Positions 50,581 through 63,825 are shown, numbered from the stretch's first letter. The stretch is DNA of 64,000 nt from Anseranas semipalmata (GCA_013399115.1 VXAA01006535.1:1-64000); one strand, 5' to 3'. Numbers and translations are program-made. Notes: a model not told the origin generated them from the letters alone.

Positions 50581-50758
50581 ATCAAAGAGGAAATCAGTGG
50601 TATTTCCTTTGTATGCATGTGTACGTAGTAAAGGACCTAATTTGTCTATAAAATAGATGTTAAGCCTAAAAAAAACTGAAGTCTATGGATTTGCTTCGAT
50701 ATCACTTTGAATATTGATCAAAGAGGAAATCAACGGTGTTTCCTTTGTAGGTATGTAT
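50581..50758. repeat. Pair of 43-base direct repeats, 136 bases apart
   Basis: The unit at 50581-50623 (starting ATCAAAGAGGAAATCAGTGG) recurs at 50717-50758 (starting ATCAAAGAGGAAATCAACGG) with about five differences. Flanking sequence is not duplicated. This suggests a partial segmental duplication or two ends of a lost element. Confidence 0.85.
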
Positions 50759-50764
50759 AAATCA

Positions 50765-52260
50765 CTCTAATATCCTTATGCCAAGCTGTTTTTCTTAATG
50801 CTGTTCAAATACAAAAGCTCCCTGGGGTACAAAGATCAGACTATTCCTGTTGTAGCAGACTAGATAGATATGTTACTTGTAGACCTGTCAATAGCAGCTG
50901 AAAATAGCGATATTTGGCATCGAATTCAGATTCCAGTGACAGATTCATGCAATGCATGGGCATCTAAAGTGTTGCACTGAGAGCAGAATTTTGCCATCCA
51001 ACTTTGCTTAGAATAAAATACGCTTTTTGGATTAATATAATTTTTGGAAAGATCACAAGAAGATTGCAGTTCACTAAAGAAGTTTTAAAATATTTTAACA
51101 TTTAACCAAGCAAAAAGTCCTGGTGAAAGTGGAAACTTCTTCTATCTTTATTTTTTTTTTTCTTGAAGTCCCGTGAAGGTTTGTTCTTGGAATGTAAAAG
51201 CATAATATGAAAATCTGAGAATTCATGATATATTTGGGGAACAGCAATTATAATTGCTTTTCTCACTCTCTCTTCTTGTATGGGCATACTTGTACATGCA
51301 TCTGCCAAATGTGGTACATATATTTCACTCAGATTAGAAACAAGGCTGACCTTCATAACCATGTGTACTTATGTTCTGCCTAAGGATAAATACATTTTCT
51401 TTGAACATGTTTGGAAGAGTCTTCCATTTAGTCAGGTAAAGACAATTCATGATGTAAGAAATGTGCAGTTTTTTATTCATATGGAACCCTTTCAATGTGA
51501 AAGGAAAGGAAATTAATCAATTCAAGAAATCTACAGTTTCTTTCATCTTAAATATAAGAATTACTCTGTCCTACAGATTTTTTCTCCATTTTGTAAATTA
51601 ATAGTACTTTTAAGTATTAAACGATAGAAGATGAAACATTATTTTCGTTTATTATGTCATCAAAAAGATGTTTCATTAGACCTTTAATTTGTAATTCAAA
51701 AGCTAATTCAATTTTTAAGGCTAAGGGTGGGATTTATGGGATATGAGACACTTGAACTGAGTAAAAGCAACTTTTAATAATAAAAGCTTAATAATAAAAA
51801 ATGCTTTAATAAATTGGAAATGGGTCAAAAAAACATTCTATGGAAGTGCTACTACTACTACTACTACTCCTCATCCTAAAATGTTCCGGATTTTTAAAAG
51901 CTGCCCCTAGAACAATTTCTCAGTTGGTATCCTAGTTGGATTAAATCTTAGTAGCTGATTGACTATATGTTAATTTGGAATTAGTGAAATCTCTTTTATG
52001 GGGCATGGACATCTTAAAGGTTATTTGCAAAACTCTCAAGTGTCTTTCAAAAAAGGTCTTTTAAAGAGAGCTTTGGAATAGCTTATACTTTAAATGGGCT
52101 GGAACAATAAATTTCTAAAAATAAACAAATGGAGAAAACTAGAAATCTGTGCTTGCACATGCGCTTTGCTCCTCAGTACGCACACAAACCCCCACACAAG
52201 CATAAACTGCAGGCTGCATCCTCACCTGCTGTAAACTTACACTGTTTTCAAAGCCACCGG
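50765..52260. other. Unassigned AT-rich DNA
   Basis: There is a short (CTA)7-like run at about 51848-51869. No gene recognised. Confidence 0.5.
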
Positions 52261-52265
52261 TGCTC

Positions 52266-52292
52266 TGTTGATACATCTATGATGTATCAACA
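52266..52292. repeat. Perfect 12-bp hairpin with 3-base loop
   Basis: TGTTGATACATC (about 52266-52277) and GATGTATCAACA (52281-52292) are exact reverse complements around TAT. Confidence 0.85.
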
Positions 52293-52294
52293 AA

Positions 52295-54200
52295 AAAGCT
52301 TAATAACACCCTTTCTATACCACACTATGCAACATACTAAAGGAAGAGAAGAAGGAATTTAAAGTTGCTGCGTTTGGTCCAAAGCAAACTTCCTCTGCTT
52401 TTTTAATTCCAGAATGAAAAGGTTATCACTCAGACATTAGCCCCATATTTCCATAAGAAGTGGCTATTTCAAATTAGGAAGTATATAATTCAATTGAGAG
52501 ACGAATTTGTAGAAAGAAGGGAACGACCTCCCCTGCATTTTTCTGAGCTTGGCTGAGGTATTTTGTAGATTTATTAAAAAAAATCAAACTGTATTTACCT
52601 TCTTGCACTAAAGGGTTTGATGCTTTCCTCTTGGCTTTCATGGGCATTTTGCCCAACTACAGGGCTCTGAGGTATTTACTGGAGAATGAAGGCTAATTAA
52701 ATTGTTACATGTTGACATACCAGAGACTCTAGTCCAAAACCATCCTGAAACATTTACTACGTTACCGATTTCCTTTCCTTGTGGGCACAACTCTCTAACT
52801 GCTTTGGAAGCTCATAGCTGCACAGAGTGACTGGTGACCGTGTCTATATAGCTGATGGGAGTATTCTGCTGTATCCTGCCCCACTGTTCGTGTGACTTAC
52901 TGCATGTTGAGATTTGTCACATCAATTCTTACTTTTGACAAATTATCACAGCCATGCAGGTTGGTGGGTTCACCTAAAATTGTTTGGCTGGCATATTTCA
53001 GGATGAAGAAATCCTTAATTTGTATATTGTTAGTGACTCCTGAGCTCTTTGCCCCAGGCACCAAAACATGAACAATTCATAACAAAAAGAAATTCCTTGT
53101 CCTCAAGCATGTATTCTAAAAATTGTAATAATCATCAAAGATGAAACTTTTTGTGCTCATGTGATAGCAATTACATATTTTGTACTGTAGCCTACTTACA
53201 ACATGTTTTCATTCTCATAGGTGTGCACCTACCTTTTCTCTCAGTAATTCTGCAGTGATTATTTCTGTAGGAATCTTAATGCAACAGAACAGTGACTGGT
53301 CCAATCACTTGCCTCCACTCACATTCATGGGTATTTCAGCAGAAGGAAAAATTACACATTGGTGCCTTTTTTGACACAACTTTGCAAACCTTCCATCCTC
53401 AGGGATTTTTTTCTGACCTTATCTTATGCCCTAAAGAGTAGGGATTGTCAGTCCTTGTCATTTCAATGTAACAGGTATAAGTGAAAAAAACTGTTTTAAT
53501 TCACGCCACAGTGCAACCATTCCCTGAACATGTAATTTATGTCAGTAATGTGCAGTGAAGTCTTTTTTGGTTATTCAGTGTACAGTAGGAAAACCTTTCT
53601 TGGATTTACATTTTTGCCTTTTATTCTTTACACTTTCAAAAGTGGTGGTGGTAGCGGGGACAGTCTGCACAGCTGGGTCAGATCAGACTGGCCCCCAGTT
53701 CAGTCTAGGCTCCCATTTGGCCAGCTGACCTCAGTTCTCCTTGGACCAGGATGGAATCCTGCCTGCAGAATGCTATTTCATGCAGAAGTGTCAGCAAGTT
53801 GCTTTTACTCAGTTCAACTATAGTTTAATCTGCTCTCAGTTCCCAGGCATTCAAAGATGCACCTCCTATCTCTAAACAGAGTGCCCCAAGCAGCGAGCAA
53901 TAAGCATCTTCAAATTGAGAGGAACCACAATCTCTACGTTATTTCTTGAAATCCTTCAGTGGTGGCAAAGAGCTCAAGATTTATTGATCTTCATTGATCC
54001 CAGGTCCCAGATACATTTAATTTGTGTTAGATTTACAGATGTCATTGTAGCCCGGTGTGTGCTTGATTTACGAACAGATCATCCATATAGCTTTGGAGCA
54101 GAGGAGGTCACTGTGAAGTCTGGGACCTGGGATGTGCTCCTGGCCTTGCCTCAGGACTGACCTTGTGCTGCTATGCCTGCCCCACACAGCTGTGGGAGCA
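52295..54200. other. Unassigned DNA
   Basis: No recognised gene or repeat. Confidence 0.5.
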
Positions 54201-54208
54201 TGATCCTG

Positions 54209-54219
54209 CCCCCCCCCCC
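54209..54219. repeat. C11 homopolymer
   Basis: Eleven C in a row within a C-rich patch (about 54160-54235). Confidence 0.9.
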
Positions 54220-56015
54220 AGCCCTCCCTTCCCAAGCAGATAAGGGCCAGGAAACTATAAAGTGGATGGTGTGATTCCAGGCTTAAGTAAACTGAACCAA
54301 AAAGTTGGGCAAACCTCCGTAAAGGAAAGAGTGGGGAAATGGATTTTTGATTTTGAGTGCTATCAAAGGTGTTTTTGGGGGGAAGCTTGGGCTATAGCAG
54401 TCTAAGCTCTCTGATGTGGGAAGTAAATAAAACTGCTGGCAAAAGCCATGCGTGTGAAGTTCCTTCTCCAGGCTTTGCTGAGGATTTTAGTACAGTGCTA
54501 CATACATGTTTAGATCTAGTTATTGGATGATATACAGAGACAAGACAGGTGTACAGCATTTATTTTTAGATAGCTTCTTAGAAAAGAAGAGGAAAGATGC
54601 ATGCAGTGAAATTTTACTCTGGCAGAACAACATAAAAATAATTTGCTTTCTGTATGCAAACAAATTTAAATCTCTATTTTGCAGCACTAAAAACAATGTA
54701 AAATGAACAGTTAGCACAAATAAGTCCCCTTATTGCTCGGTGGACTCAGCTACATCTGATAAAGAATGTAGATGCCCATATGTTTAGATGCTGCAAAGTG
54801 AATATTTAGCCAACTGGTCCCAAGAATAGAAGCGAAAATCTAACGTTAAGTGCTTGGGCCCTTCAGACTGCACACAGGCACATCAAAAGTACTTGTTAAA
54901 AAACACAAACAAACAAACAAAAAAAAACACCTCACAGCTGAGCAGAAACCTGTCTAGAGATAGCTAGCTGGAAACACCAAGCACAGGGCACGGCTGTAAG
55001 TTTGTCTTTCTATGCACAAGGCAGCCTTCCCAGTGACCCCCATCTCCAGCCTCCTGCTGCACCAGTCTGCTGCTGCTTTGCTGTCCCTACGCTTCCTCTG
55101 CTTTTCACACTTGTGGATGCTGGGTGTGATGCTGCGGCTTTTTGCTGGTGCTTGACAGCAATCACAGAAGCACATGGCCATAGCAACAATTTCTTAATTT
55201 CCATTCTCCTGTGGTTGGAGCTTGCTAAAACACCCCTCCAGCTTATGGGAGCAGTGATAGCCAGGTTTGGAAAGGAAGTCTGTGTGGTTTTGAAGGAACT
55301 TAAAGCTAATAAAATGATAATAAGGAAACCAAGAGAGGAAGATGACTACAGATCTGACTGATGACTAATCTGGTCAATGTGGGAAGGCAGGCATGATTTG
55401 TGGATTAAGGTCAGTGGTAATCTCTGGTTATGATAACTGAAAATAAAACTAAATTGACCATATTTTTCAGAATGAGAAAGAAGGTACTTTGATGGTGGCA
55501 TTCAAGAGTCACAAAGTATTCCTGTACAGCATAAAAGCATACTAACAATGTGCTGGCTGTGCTGTGATTTGCCAGCCTCAGGTGACACACACATGGCTCT
55601 TGGAAAAGGGAGTGTTTGAGCCCCACATCTTAACACAATTGTCATGAACAGATATTTACTGTGCACAAAACAACAGCTACAGCCACAGCTATTTAGCATT
55701 TTTTTGAGTCCAAAAGTTGTTCTCCATAACGACCACTTGTTCTGCTGAATTACCTGTTTCTGGTAAATATGGAACACATTCTGTTTGGAATCCAAATATG
55801 ATTAAACTCCCAATTCTATGAGTTAGAAATATAAGTCTTTTAGTGAAAAACTATAATATTTTATGTTTACTGAAAGAAGTTCTTGGAACATCTATGAAAA
55901 ATCAAACTGGCTTGAAGAAATCCCCAAGATATAATCAATTTACATTGAACTCACAAGCCATATCAGGCATTGAACTGCTTGTAACCAGTAAGAGGATATT
56001 CTAGAGAGTATAGAG
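54220..56015. other. Unassigned DNA
   Basis: There is an (AAAC)n tract at about 54898-54928. The plus frame 55002-55361 (119 codons) has no recognised domain and is shadowed on the minus strand. Confidence 0.45.
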
Positions 56016-56018
56016 GCT

Positions 56019-56098
56019 AGATTTTTGAAGATCTTTTAGATGTCTACTTCCCACTGATTTCATAAGGAACATCTGTAAGTCTTGATATCAAAGGAAGA
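56019..56098. mobile_element. Ancient repeat, 'atttttgaagatctttta' type
   Basis: The order 'ctagatttttgaagatct', 'tagatgtctacttcccactg', 'atttcataaggaacatctgt' resembles the recalled old amniote repeat 'gattttcaaaggcacctaa...cccattgatttcaatggga...'. It is highly diverged. Confidence 0.4.
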
Positions 56099-56104
56099 TC
56101 AACA

Positions 56105-57585
56105 CCTACCTGCTTTAACTAGTATGGTTCTAAATTTCCTGCACATAAAAGCTGTGGCAGGGTTGGGAAACAAAGCCAAACTACAACCTCCCTGCAAAAT
56201 CCTTTTGAAACATTCATTCTAGGTCTTTTAATAAATAATTACAGAGAAGTAGCATGCCAGAACCCGATAACCTGCAGATGTGACGGTATCAGAAGCATCC
56301 TGCTGAATCTCCAGGCTTTTGCCACATATTTAAATAGCATAGAAACAACCACAAAATGCTACTTCTTTAGTATAATCCATGTCGCATTTTCCTCAGATTG
56401 AGAAGGAGAAGGTTTCTTAACAGAAATTATTTTATTATTATTGTAAACAAATATTGAGAATTTCATGTCATTACTGTAGTTTCTATGAAGGCACAATATA
56501 TCTTCTGGCAACCCATCTGTTAATGGTATCGGATTATACAGTAACAACAACAAAAAAATTAAAAGCCAGACTTCTGGGGTGAACTTGAAGCAGAAACATG
56601 CACTCACCTTATGCACTTGTGCTTTTGATGAGGCAAATACTGCTAGACCTAATTCCTGTTTCTCCCTTCAGTAAGACCCGTTTTTAATTCTAGAGAAGTT
56701 CAGGTGATTTCAATCAGATGTATATAAGCAATTTGCATCACATCTGCCCATGCACTGGAAAGAAAATCTTTAGCTACTGCATATTCAAGACTTGGTAAGC
56801 TGAGATAAGTTAAGGCAAGAAGGAAATTTACAGGACTCACACAAATATTCCAGGCACTTGGTAATTAGATTTATACTCTCAGACACAGGGAGAAAGATAA
56901 GCTGTAGGCATTTCGAAGTCATTCCGTAGGGGTCAACATCCTACTACTTAGATGCATATGCATGCATGAAGCAGACCAGCAATGCAGTGACACACTAAAG
57001 AAAAATGTTATGCTAGATCTTTTTTTTAATTACATACAGAAAAATAGTTAAGTGAGCCTCTGCAGGGATTTTTTTTTTTTCATAAAATATTGAGAAATCA
57101 GTTTGTTTAAACGTTAAGCTGTTCATGAGAAAGTAAATCCCTGGAGGTTAGAGAAAGTGTTGTCACTCAAATCTGTTCTCCCAAAGAGCAATTACTGTAG
57201 TCATTAATGTGCCTTGCTCCAAAATCTAGTTTGACATTAAATACTGCTTGAAACGTTCAGCAGACAGTTAAAAGGTAGGGATGGATCCTTTTCTAATGTA
57301 ACGTGCTGAAAAGCTTCCCTGTGCATTCAATCATCTGGCTTCACAAATCCTAGTGGTACACTTATGAAGCTGTTATGGAACATATTGGTTGCATATTTCA
57401 TTTGTTTCTGGCAAGAATAATTAGATGAATGTTTAATTAGGAGTGATTTTCTTTCATGAATCATGGCCAGCTGACTGAAGGGCTGATGACAGTCCATAAC
57501 AACCAATAGTACATGTATTAGAATAACTCTAACTTGCTAGTATAACAAAATTATAGGTACCTTAGAAATACCCCCAGCAACAGCA
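56105..57585. other. Unassigned AT-rich DNA
   Basis: A minus-strand acceptor-plus-frame at about 56371-56537 is treated among the findings. No gene is firmly supported. Confidence 0.45.
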
Positions 57586-57590
57586 GAAAT

Positions 57591-57632
57591 CCCCAGTTGG
57601 TATAAATCAAAGATTCACTGAAGTTGACAGGA
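57591..57632. mobile_element. Short ancient repeat fragment ('ggtataaatcaaagattcac')
   Basis: The string 'cagttggtataaatcaaaga' followed by 'ttcactgaagttgacagga' resembles the old motif 'ggtgtaaatcagagtaactccattgaagtcaatgga'. Same kind as the fragments at 21079 and 23226. Confidence 0.45.
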
Positions 57633-57634
57633 CT

Positions 57635-58410
57635 ATTTTATTAGAAATCTCTTAAGAATCTAGGCAAATTTATTCAAATGAACTTCAGAAAGCTTTCTGC
57701 TCCATTGCACTTTCCAGTACGGATTAAAATCCACGCAAGGCATAAGACACCCTTCCCCCTCATGCCACCAGCCTCTCCCTGCACTCAACTCACTTTGTCT
57801 ACCTATGCTCATTCCTTCGGTCCTGCTCATCCCTACCACCCTGGGATGCTCTTCCTCCATCCACCTGGGGTGAGGCACAACAGGACATCACATGTCAGGG
57901 AGGAGACACCACCTCCTTTCTCCCCAGTAGCTATATATGCCTCTGAGGCAGCATGGCAAGGCCAAACTCCCCCTCTCCACTCCTGCTGTATACTTACTGT
58001 CACCTTGCGATAGCAACATGTGGCTGGTCGGACACAGGTGAGTTGTCCACAAAATTACCAATTACTTTGGACCATGGAACATTTGCTTGCTCTGGGATAC
58101 CAGCAAGAAAACAGTAATTACTGAGATAGTTGCTAATTTCCCTTGAAAGAAAAGAATAGAATTATGCTTTTTTGATAAACTAATAGGCTTGAATCAATTT
58201 AATATATTTAATAGGAACTCTTGATAACAGGAAGACACCTCAAAGCCTTCACTGTGAACTTATCCCATTACTTCAAAACTGCAGACAATGAAGATAAATG
58301 AAATTGCAATTCATCAGTTGTAGTAGAAAGGGTAGAGGATGAAATCTGCCTAGAATCAAAGAATAAGCTGAATTATGATTTTCTAATTAATGATCATTAT
58401 AATTCTTCTG
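57635..58410. other. Unassigned DNA
   Basis: A C-rich patch at 57740-57990 gives open frames on both strands (111 and 72 codons) without domains. Confidence 0.45.
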
Positions 58411-58414
58411 ACGT

Positions 58415-58540
58415 CTGCAAAATGCTTTGCAAACTTCAGCTCTCTCGTGAGTTAGGCAAGTGGTATTATCACCATTTTACACACTTTAAATGCAACCACA
58501 TTAAACTTGAACATGTTTTTTGCCTCAGTTTTCCATCTGA
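58415..58540 (+). mobile_element. Ancient L3/L2-type LINE tail fragment
   Basis: The order 'aaaatgctttgcaaacttca', 'gtggtattatcaccatttta' and later 'tgcctcagttttccatctg' follows the tail block of old CR1-like L3/L2 elements (agcgctttac..., tattatcccattttacagatg). Confidence 0.6.
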
Positions 58541-58544
58541 AGTG

Positions 58545-61500
58545 TTTGATATCAGATCCAGTGAAAGTAGTAGGGGTGGCAAAGGCACAGTATTGCTCTC
58601 CTTTGCAGAACGTGTTAAGAAAATGGAGCCATAGTTTGTGATACAGCTTGACTGGCTTTTGCAGGCTTAAAGCAGTGACACATCTAGCTCAGTAAGATGA
58701 GTTGTGAAAGCTATGTCTTGATCAAGAACTTGGTGCATACAGGAGGATTTAAGTAAAATGTGAACGCTTCCATCCAAAAATCTTTTTTTCAATGTTCACC
58801 TGGAAGTGGGTTCAGTGCCCTTCAGCAGGAGTCTACGCTTCAGTTTGTCTCAAGCCGGCAGAACCATAAGAGATTTTGGGTGACTCACTGGCACGTCTCC
58901 TCTTGTGATGACTCTGAGATGACTGAGACCTTGAGAGTGAGTGGTCCTCCTCTGATAGCTCAGTTTCATTTTGGCCGGCCTCCACCCAAGATGACATCTA
59001 TTTTGTATCCTGCTCGGAGCATCTCAAGAGTCCAAACACTTAATGTGGGGTCACATCTCACTAGTGTCTTCTTTTTGTATTTAATTTTTAACTGTGGACC
59101 TAAATCTTCAGACTTCTGTAGGAACCTAAAGTTGAACTCATACCTCTAATATCCAGAATAAATAGTCTGATATTCAGAAATACTGGTTATTCATTTTACT
59201 CAGCAATACTCTATATATCTGCTCTAGTACATTTGCATGTCTTTGTTTCTTACCATATCTACCTTTATGGAAACAATTTTCCTCTCCTTCCTTTTATTTG
59301 CCTATTGGCTGTTTGTGTTTCAACCTTGCTAACAGTTGGCCAAATACCATCTGATGGTACAAAGTCTTTTTATTCAGTACCCAGTTCTGGAAGAATCCGG
59401 AAATTTACCCAATACTCTATAATACTCTAATAATAGTGTCTTGTTCCTCACATGTTAAATTGGATGAGGAACAGTTCGCTACTTCATAGAAGTTTTGTGA
59501 AGGTCAATTAAAAAACATTCTGAAAAACTCCAAGTTAATGAGATAACACTAAACAAGAAACAGTGAAATGGCTAAAAACTTAATACACCAGTCTGAACTC
59601 TGGAACAAAACCAAAGAGAGGAGTGCTGCGACAAGGCTTCAGCTTGGAGCAGAAAGGTGACAGGGAGGAGTATGGAGCTGTATTTAAACATTTTTGGAAG
59701 GGTATCTCATTCCATGAATTAACAAAATTGTTGCCATGTGAATATGGGCAGAAACTATATTTACTAGGTTTTGCTCTTTGTCATCTGCAAAATGGATGAG
59801 TTAGGCAAGCTCCATACAGTAATTTACAGCTTCTGCTTAATTTTGTATTTTTTGTGGATGGGGAGAGGAAGGATAATGATCTGAAATACAAACAACCAGA
59901 ACAATTACATAGCTTTAATGTTAACCTAGTTCTGCCTTCAGACGGGAGGGAGGCAAAAGAACTTATTTATTGCCTCATATTGCCTCTGTCTACAAATCTC
60001 AAGTGCAGTTAACTCCACCCTTTCTTCTGGGCAAAAAGTAACTGGCATTAAGTACATAAATTTAAAGTGTAAGTAATTCTTATGTCAGGGTAAGCCCAGA
60101 AACCACCCACTGGTGGGGGTTAATTGCTACTGTGCATTACCAGGAAGAGGACTTGCTCTCTTAAAAAGTGTAAGATCTTTTGCTTTTCAGGTTTTGTTTG
60201 TTTGTTTGTTTGCTTTATATGTATTCATTAATTTATTTAATTATTTATCAATTTTACTTTTTATAATAAGTAGTATTTTTTGCACACTATAACCTGTAAA
60301 GAAGCAGATCTATACGGTGAACTTAAACAGGCACACCTGACGTGCCAAATAACATACCACTGGTGTTTCTTCAAGCTGCTGATGAAACATTGTTTTAAAT
60401 TCTCTAAAAGAAAATACTTTAGCTTACCATGACCAAGTAAATTAATATTTTTATGGCCTCCTTTTCCCCACACCAGCAGAAATAGAAATATATATGAGTA
60501 AAGCTGGCTGAAGTTGAAAGGCATGGTTGCTAGGTAGCCACTGTCATGATAGTGAAGGTACCAGTGAAGCACAGAGAGGTGAGTCCCTCATAATTGCAGA
60601 GATCCATTTTTCATTCTCCTTGAAAATGAGCCTTTTTTCTATACAGATGACAAGATCACCGGCTCAGCAGGAAAAAGTCTGCAGAAAAACACAAGCAAGA
60701 GGCTTTATTGTGTCTCCTCCTAGAGACATAAAGATTCTCAGATGTTTCCTAGATGTGGGTGGGGAAATGAGGGAAGGAGCCCCTGCACTTTAATTATGAG
60801 AAGATGGCTAGATGTAAGAACAATGGGTGGCAAACAAGTGATACATCTAACTGTCAGTGGTTCATGATTATCAGTATTAACTGATAGAACATGAAAGAAA
60901 ATCACTGAAACCTGATTGCTTTTGTTTCAAGAGCTATTGCAACAGCTGCAGACTGTGGCCCTCAAGTGAATTCTGGCCTTTGAGGTTCTTCTTTGGTCCT
61001 CTGGACAGTGATGGTCTTAAAGGACAGTGAGGCATCTGGCTGGGAAATGAAATGATGCTAACCAAGTCACACCCTAACTTGAGCCTCTGGGCTCTTTGGT
61101 GTAAATGGGTAACAGTCCAACCACAGATTGGCTGGAAATCCTTTCTTTTTAATAATCACAGTCACGCTAGACTGGCAATCTGTGAAATCACTGCCAGCTA
61201 TTTACTTTGGTCCTGCTTAAGTCCTCCTTGCGGCAGGCGTTAATATCCTGGGGCTTTGGTGAGCTACTCAACTCATCCTCTGAAAAGGGGACTGGTTTTG
61301 CTGATTGTACTGAAAGGGATATGAGTTACACGGAAGATTAATTCATTTGCTTATAGGTGGACAGAAAGTCTGCAACTAAACCAGGAACTGAAACCAACCT
61401 AGGACTGGATCTGCTAGTACAAGCAATTATTTCTATCTATTTGCAGTTTGTGTGCACATGTCACATTTTATGATATGTTCTTAAGAGACAGCTGCTTTTT

Positions 61501-62060
61501 TACACATTTACTGACTGAAACAATAAACCATAATTGCACTGGTGAGGAACTACTTACTTTGAAATTTACTTCAGAAAATCCTGCCCTATCACTTGTGGTG
61601 TGAAAGATTCAGTCAGATTTCATCCTTAGAGAAGATAAAAGCAATATATTGATAGCAAGTGAAAGGAATCGGGGATCCCTCTTCAGAGTGTGTTTTGCAG
61701 AGGCAAATATTATGATGTAGGGCAAGATGTTGATTACTCAACAGGATGGATCTATCAAATATCTTCTCTTTGCAATTGATGTCCTTAGGGCTGTGGGACT
61801 TGCCACAGATCCTAGTCTGTACTATACAAGGTGCTTTCTCAGGCCCTTACGTCTGGGGGGAAAAAGGGCTATATTTTAAGCAGCAGAAGTTGTACACCAT
61901 AAATTTGGGGCACTGTGTGTAACTCTGGATGTCTGAGAAAATGAAACTTGTTGTTTATCCTCCACACTTCAGCATATTAAACAGCAAAAGCTGAAGGTTT
62001 TATGGGAAGGAAAATTGAATCTCAGGATTCAGTTGGACCTTTAAAGCTTTTCTCTGCATT
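58545..62060. other. Unassigned AT-rich DNA
   Basis: There is a (GTTT)5 run at 60191-60212. The plus frame 58760-59149 (129 codons) has no recognised domain. No other element seen. Confidence 0.5.
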
Positions 62061-62067
62061 ATATCTG

Positions 62068-62112
<45 letters not shown>
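62068..62112. repeat. (ATT)15 microsatellite
   Basis: A perfect ATT trinucleotide run of 45 bases. Confidence 0.96.
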
Positions 62113-62114
62113 TT

Positions 62115-63595
62115 ATGTTATGCTGGCAATGTGCTTTGGTCCTGATCTGAAAAGCCAACCCTTGTGGCAGAGAAACTGTTATGTCCACTCAGCCTATGTT
62201 TTTTTGAGAAGACAGCAAACAAACCTGACAGTTACTTCTAGGCCAGCTCTAAGACCAAAAACATCTAAACTACCCCATCCTAAAGGTTTAATTGAACTGA
62301 TGCTGGGTAGCTGATGAGGTGGTGGGTGATGAGGGATGTGGGTGGGCTGACTGGGCAGAGCAGGGTGGGGGTCCAGTGCATGGGCACCCAGCGATGTGCA
62401 GGGCAGCCCAGGCAGCAGGGTCTGCCCCAGGCAGGCTGCCACCAGCAGATGCTGGCAACAAAACCACCTCCATGGAAGAAAAGCAGGTGCCAAGGTGGCC
62501 AGAGGTAGGCTGAAAGACAACTCTATGATACCTTGAAGCAGATCTGGGTTTGAGTTTTGAGTGCAAAAGAGTTTTAAAAAGGCTCTTGTAGGCTCTTCAG
62601 GAGCTTGGTCCACCAGCAGCAGCAGGGTGTAGTGGGGTGGTGGGTGCATAGGACGGGACGAGCTGCTGCCAGGCAGCCCATGGGGCAGAGACACATATCC
62701 AGTACAGCCAGCACCTGTGGTCTGTTTGCATACCTGTTATCAGAGTGCCCAAGCAGGGTCTCAGGTGTCAGTGTCTACATCCCACCAGTGTTACAGCAAG
62801 CAGGCTGCTGGGCAGAGCATGTGGAGGAAAAGAAAGCAAAAACCCCACCATTTTCATTTTGTGCACAGAGAGAGAAATCTTGGGAACTTGCATGACTCAG
62901 CTGGACAGGGATTGTCTGCCTTGGCACTCAGTCCATATCATGATGGATCTGTGTTTTTCTTGTTTTAAAGAAGGAGAAAAGTGGAAACAAGAAGCAAGAT
63001 AATATAATGCATTCACGTGGAGCAGACAACAGGGCTTCTTCTGAAGGCCAGGCATCCACAGTGCCTGAAGGGATAGTGTTCTGGTGAAGGCTTGATTGCA
63101 TAGCTAGTTGAAACAGGCAAGTATAAGGCTTTAAAGCTGGCACAGTGTGCATATTAATAGTGGGAGATTTACTCAGTAAACACTCAGAAACAGCTGGAAA
63201 GGTCTGCATTTCAGGTTGATTGGCATGTATAGAGTTAACAAAGTTACCATTCAGTTAGTTTAGTGGCTTTATCAGCTTTATGCCAAACTTTAGTTAAGAC
63301 AATGGTTAACTGCTTATCTCACTAAAAAGTGTGAGGTGTGGTCTCATGAGCAGCTATTTTCACTGGAAGTAGTATCTAGAGCAAATACATTGATTACACA
63401 GCTCTAGCAGATGATTCAGCAAATAAGGTTGGGCCTCTTGCTCTGGTAATGGCATGAAAGAGAGGAGAACTCAGAGCTCTCCTGGTGGTGTGCCAAACCG
63501 CGTGCCAGTCCAATGTATGACTTAATGACAAGGCAACCTGGTTTATCAATGTCATTGATCTCTAGCACATCATTAGAACAGTAATTCAGAGAATA
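62115..63595. other. Unassigned DNA, G-rich at 62310-62520
   Basis: The G-rich patch is open on both strands (minus 62194-62694, 166 codons; several plus frames), with Pro/His/Ser-rich, domain-free translations. The open frames are best explained by base composition. Confidence 0.45.
62324..62346 (+). other. Putative G-quadruplex motif
   Basis: Four GGG runs (62324-62326, 62333-62335, 62340-62342, 62344-62346) with loops of 6, 4 and 1 bases meet the usual G3+N1-7 rule; a further GGG lies at about 62353. Confidence 0.6.
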
Positions 63596-63599
63596 CTTT

Positions 63600-63825
63600 A
63601 GTTTTCAAAGCATTGTAACACACTCATAAAATAATGCTTACAACATGACTAAGAAGAGCTAAATAAGCACTATCCGTATTTTATGGCTGGTGAACATAAA
63701 CAGGAGAGGAAGAGAGATGTGCAGTGCAACACCGCAGGGGCAGAGCTGGGACTTGGGAAGAGGAGGTCTTGGTTTCCACCTCAGTGCTTACCATCTCTGC
63801 CAGTACAGGACTGCCCTCTACTATT
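63600..63825 (+). mobile_element. Ancient L3-type LINE 3' tail
   Basis: The order 'gttttcaaagcattgtaaca', 'ccgtattttatggctggtga', 'ggcagagctgggacttggga' and 'cctcagtgcttaccatctct' follows the tail of CR1-like L3 elements (tattttacagatggggaaac, ggcagagctgggattcgaac, cagtgctctaaccactag). It is the longest of the ancient tail fragments here. Confidence 0.65.

Noticed and set aside
52725..52750. 'ctctagtccaa' resembling reversed CR1 3' UTR
   Set aside because: The match stops after about ten bases on both sides.
62194..62694. 166-codon minus-strand open frame, Pro/His-rich
   Set aside because: It lies over a G-rich patch that keeps all frames open; low-complexity translation without a domain.
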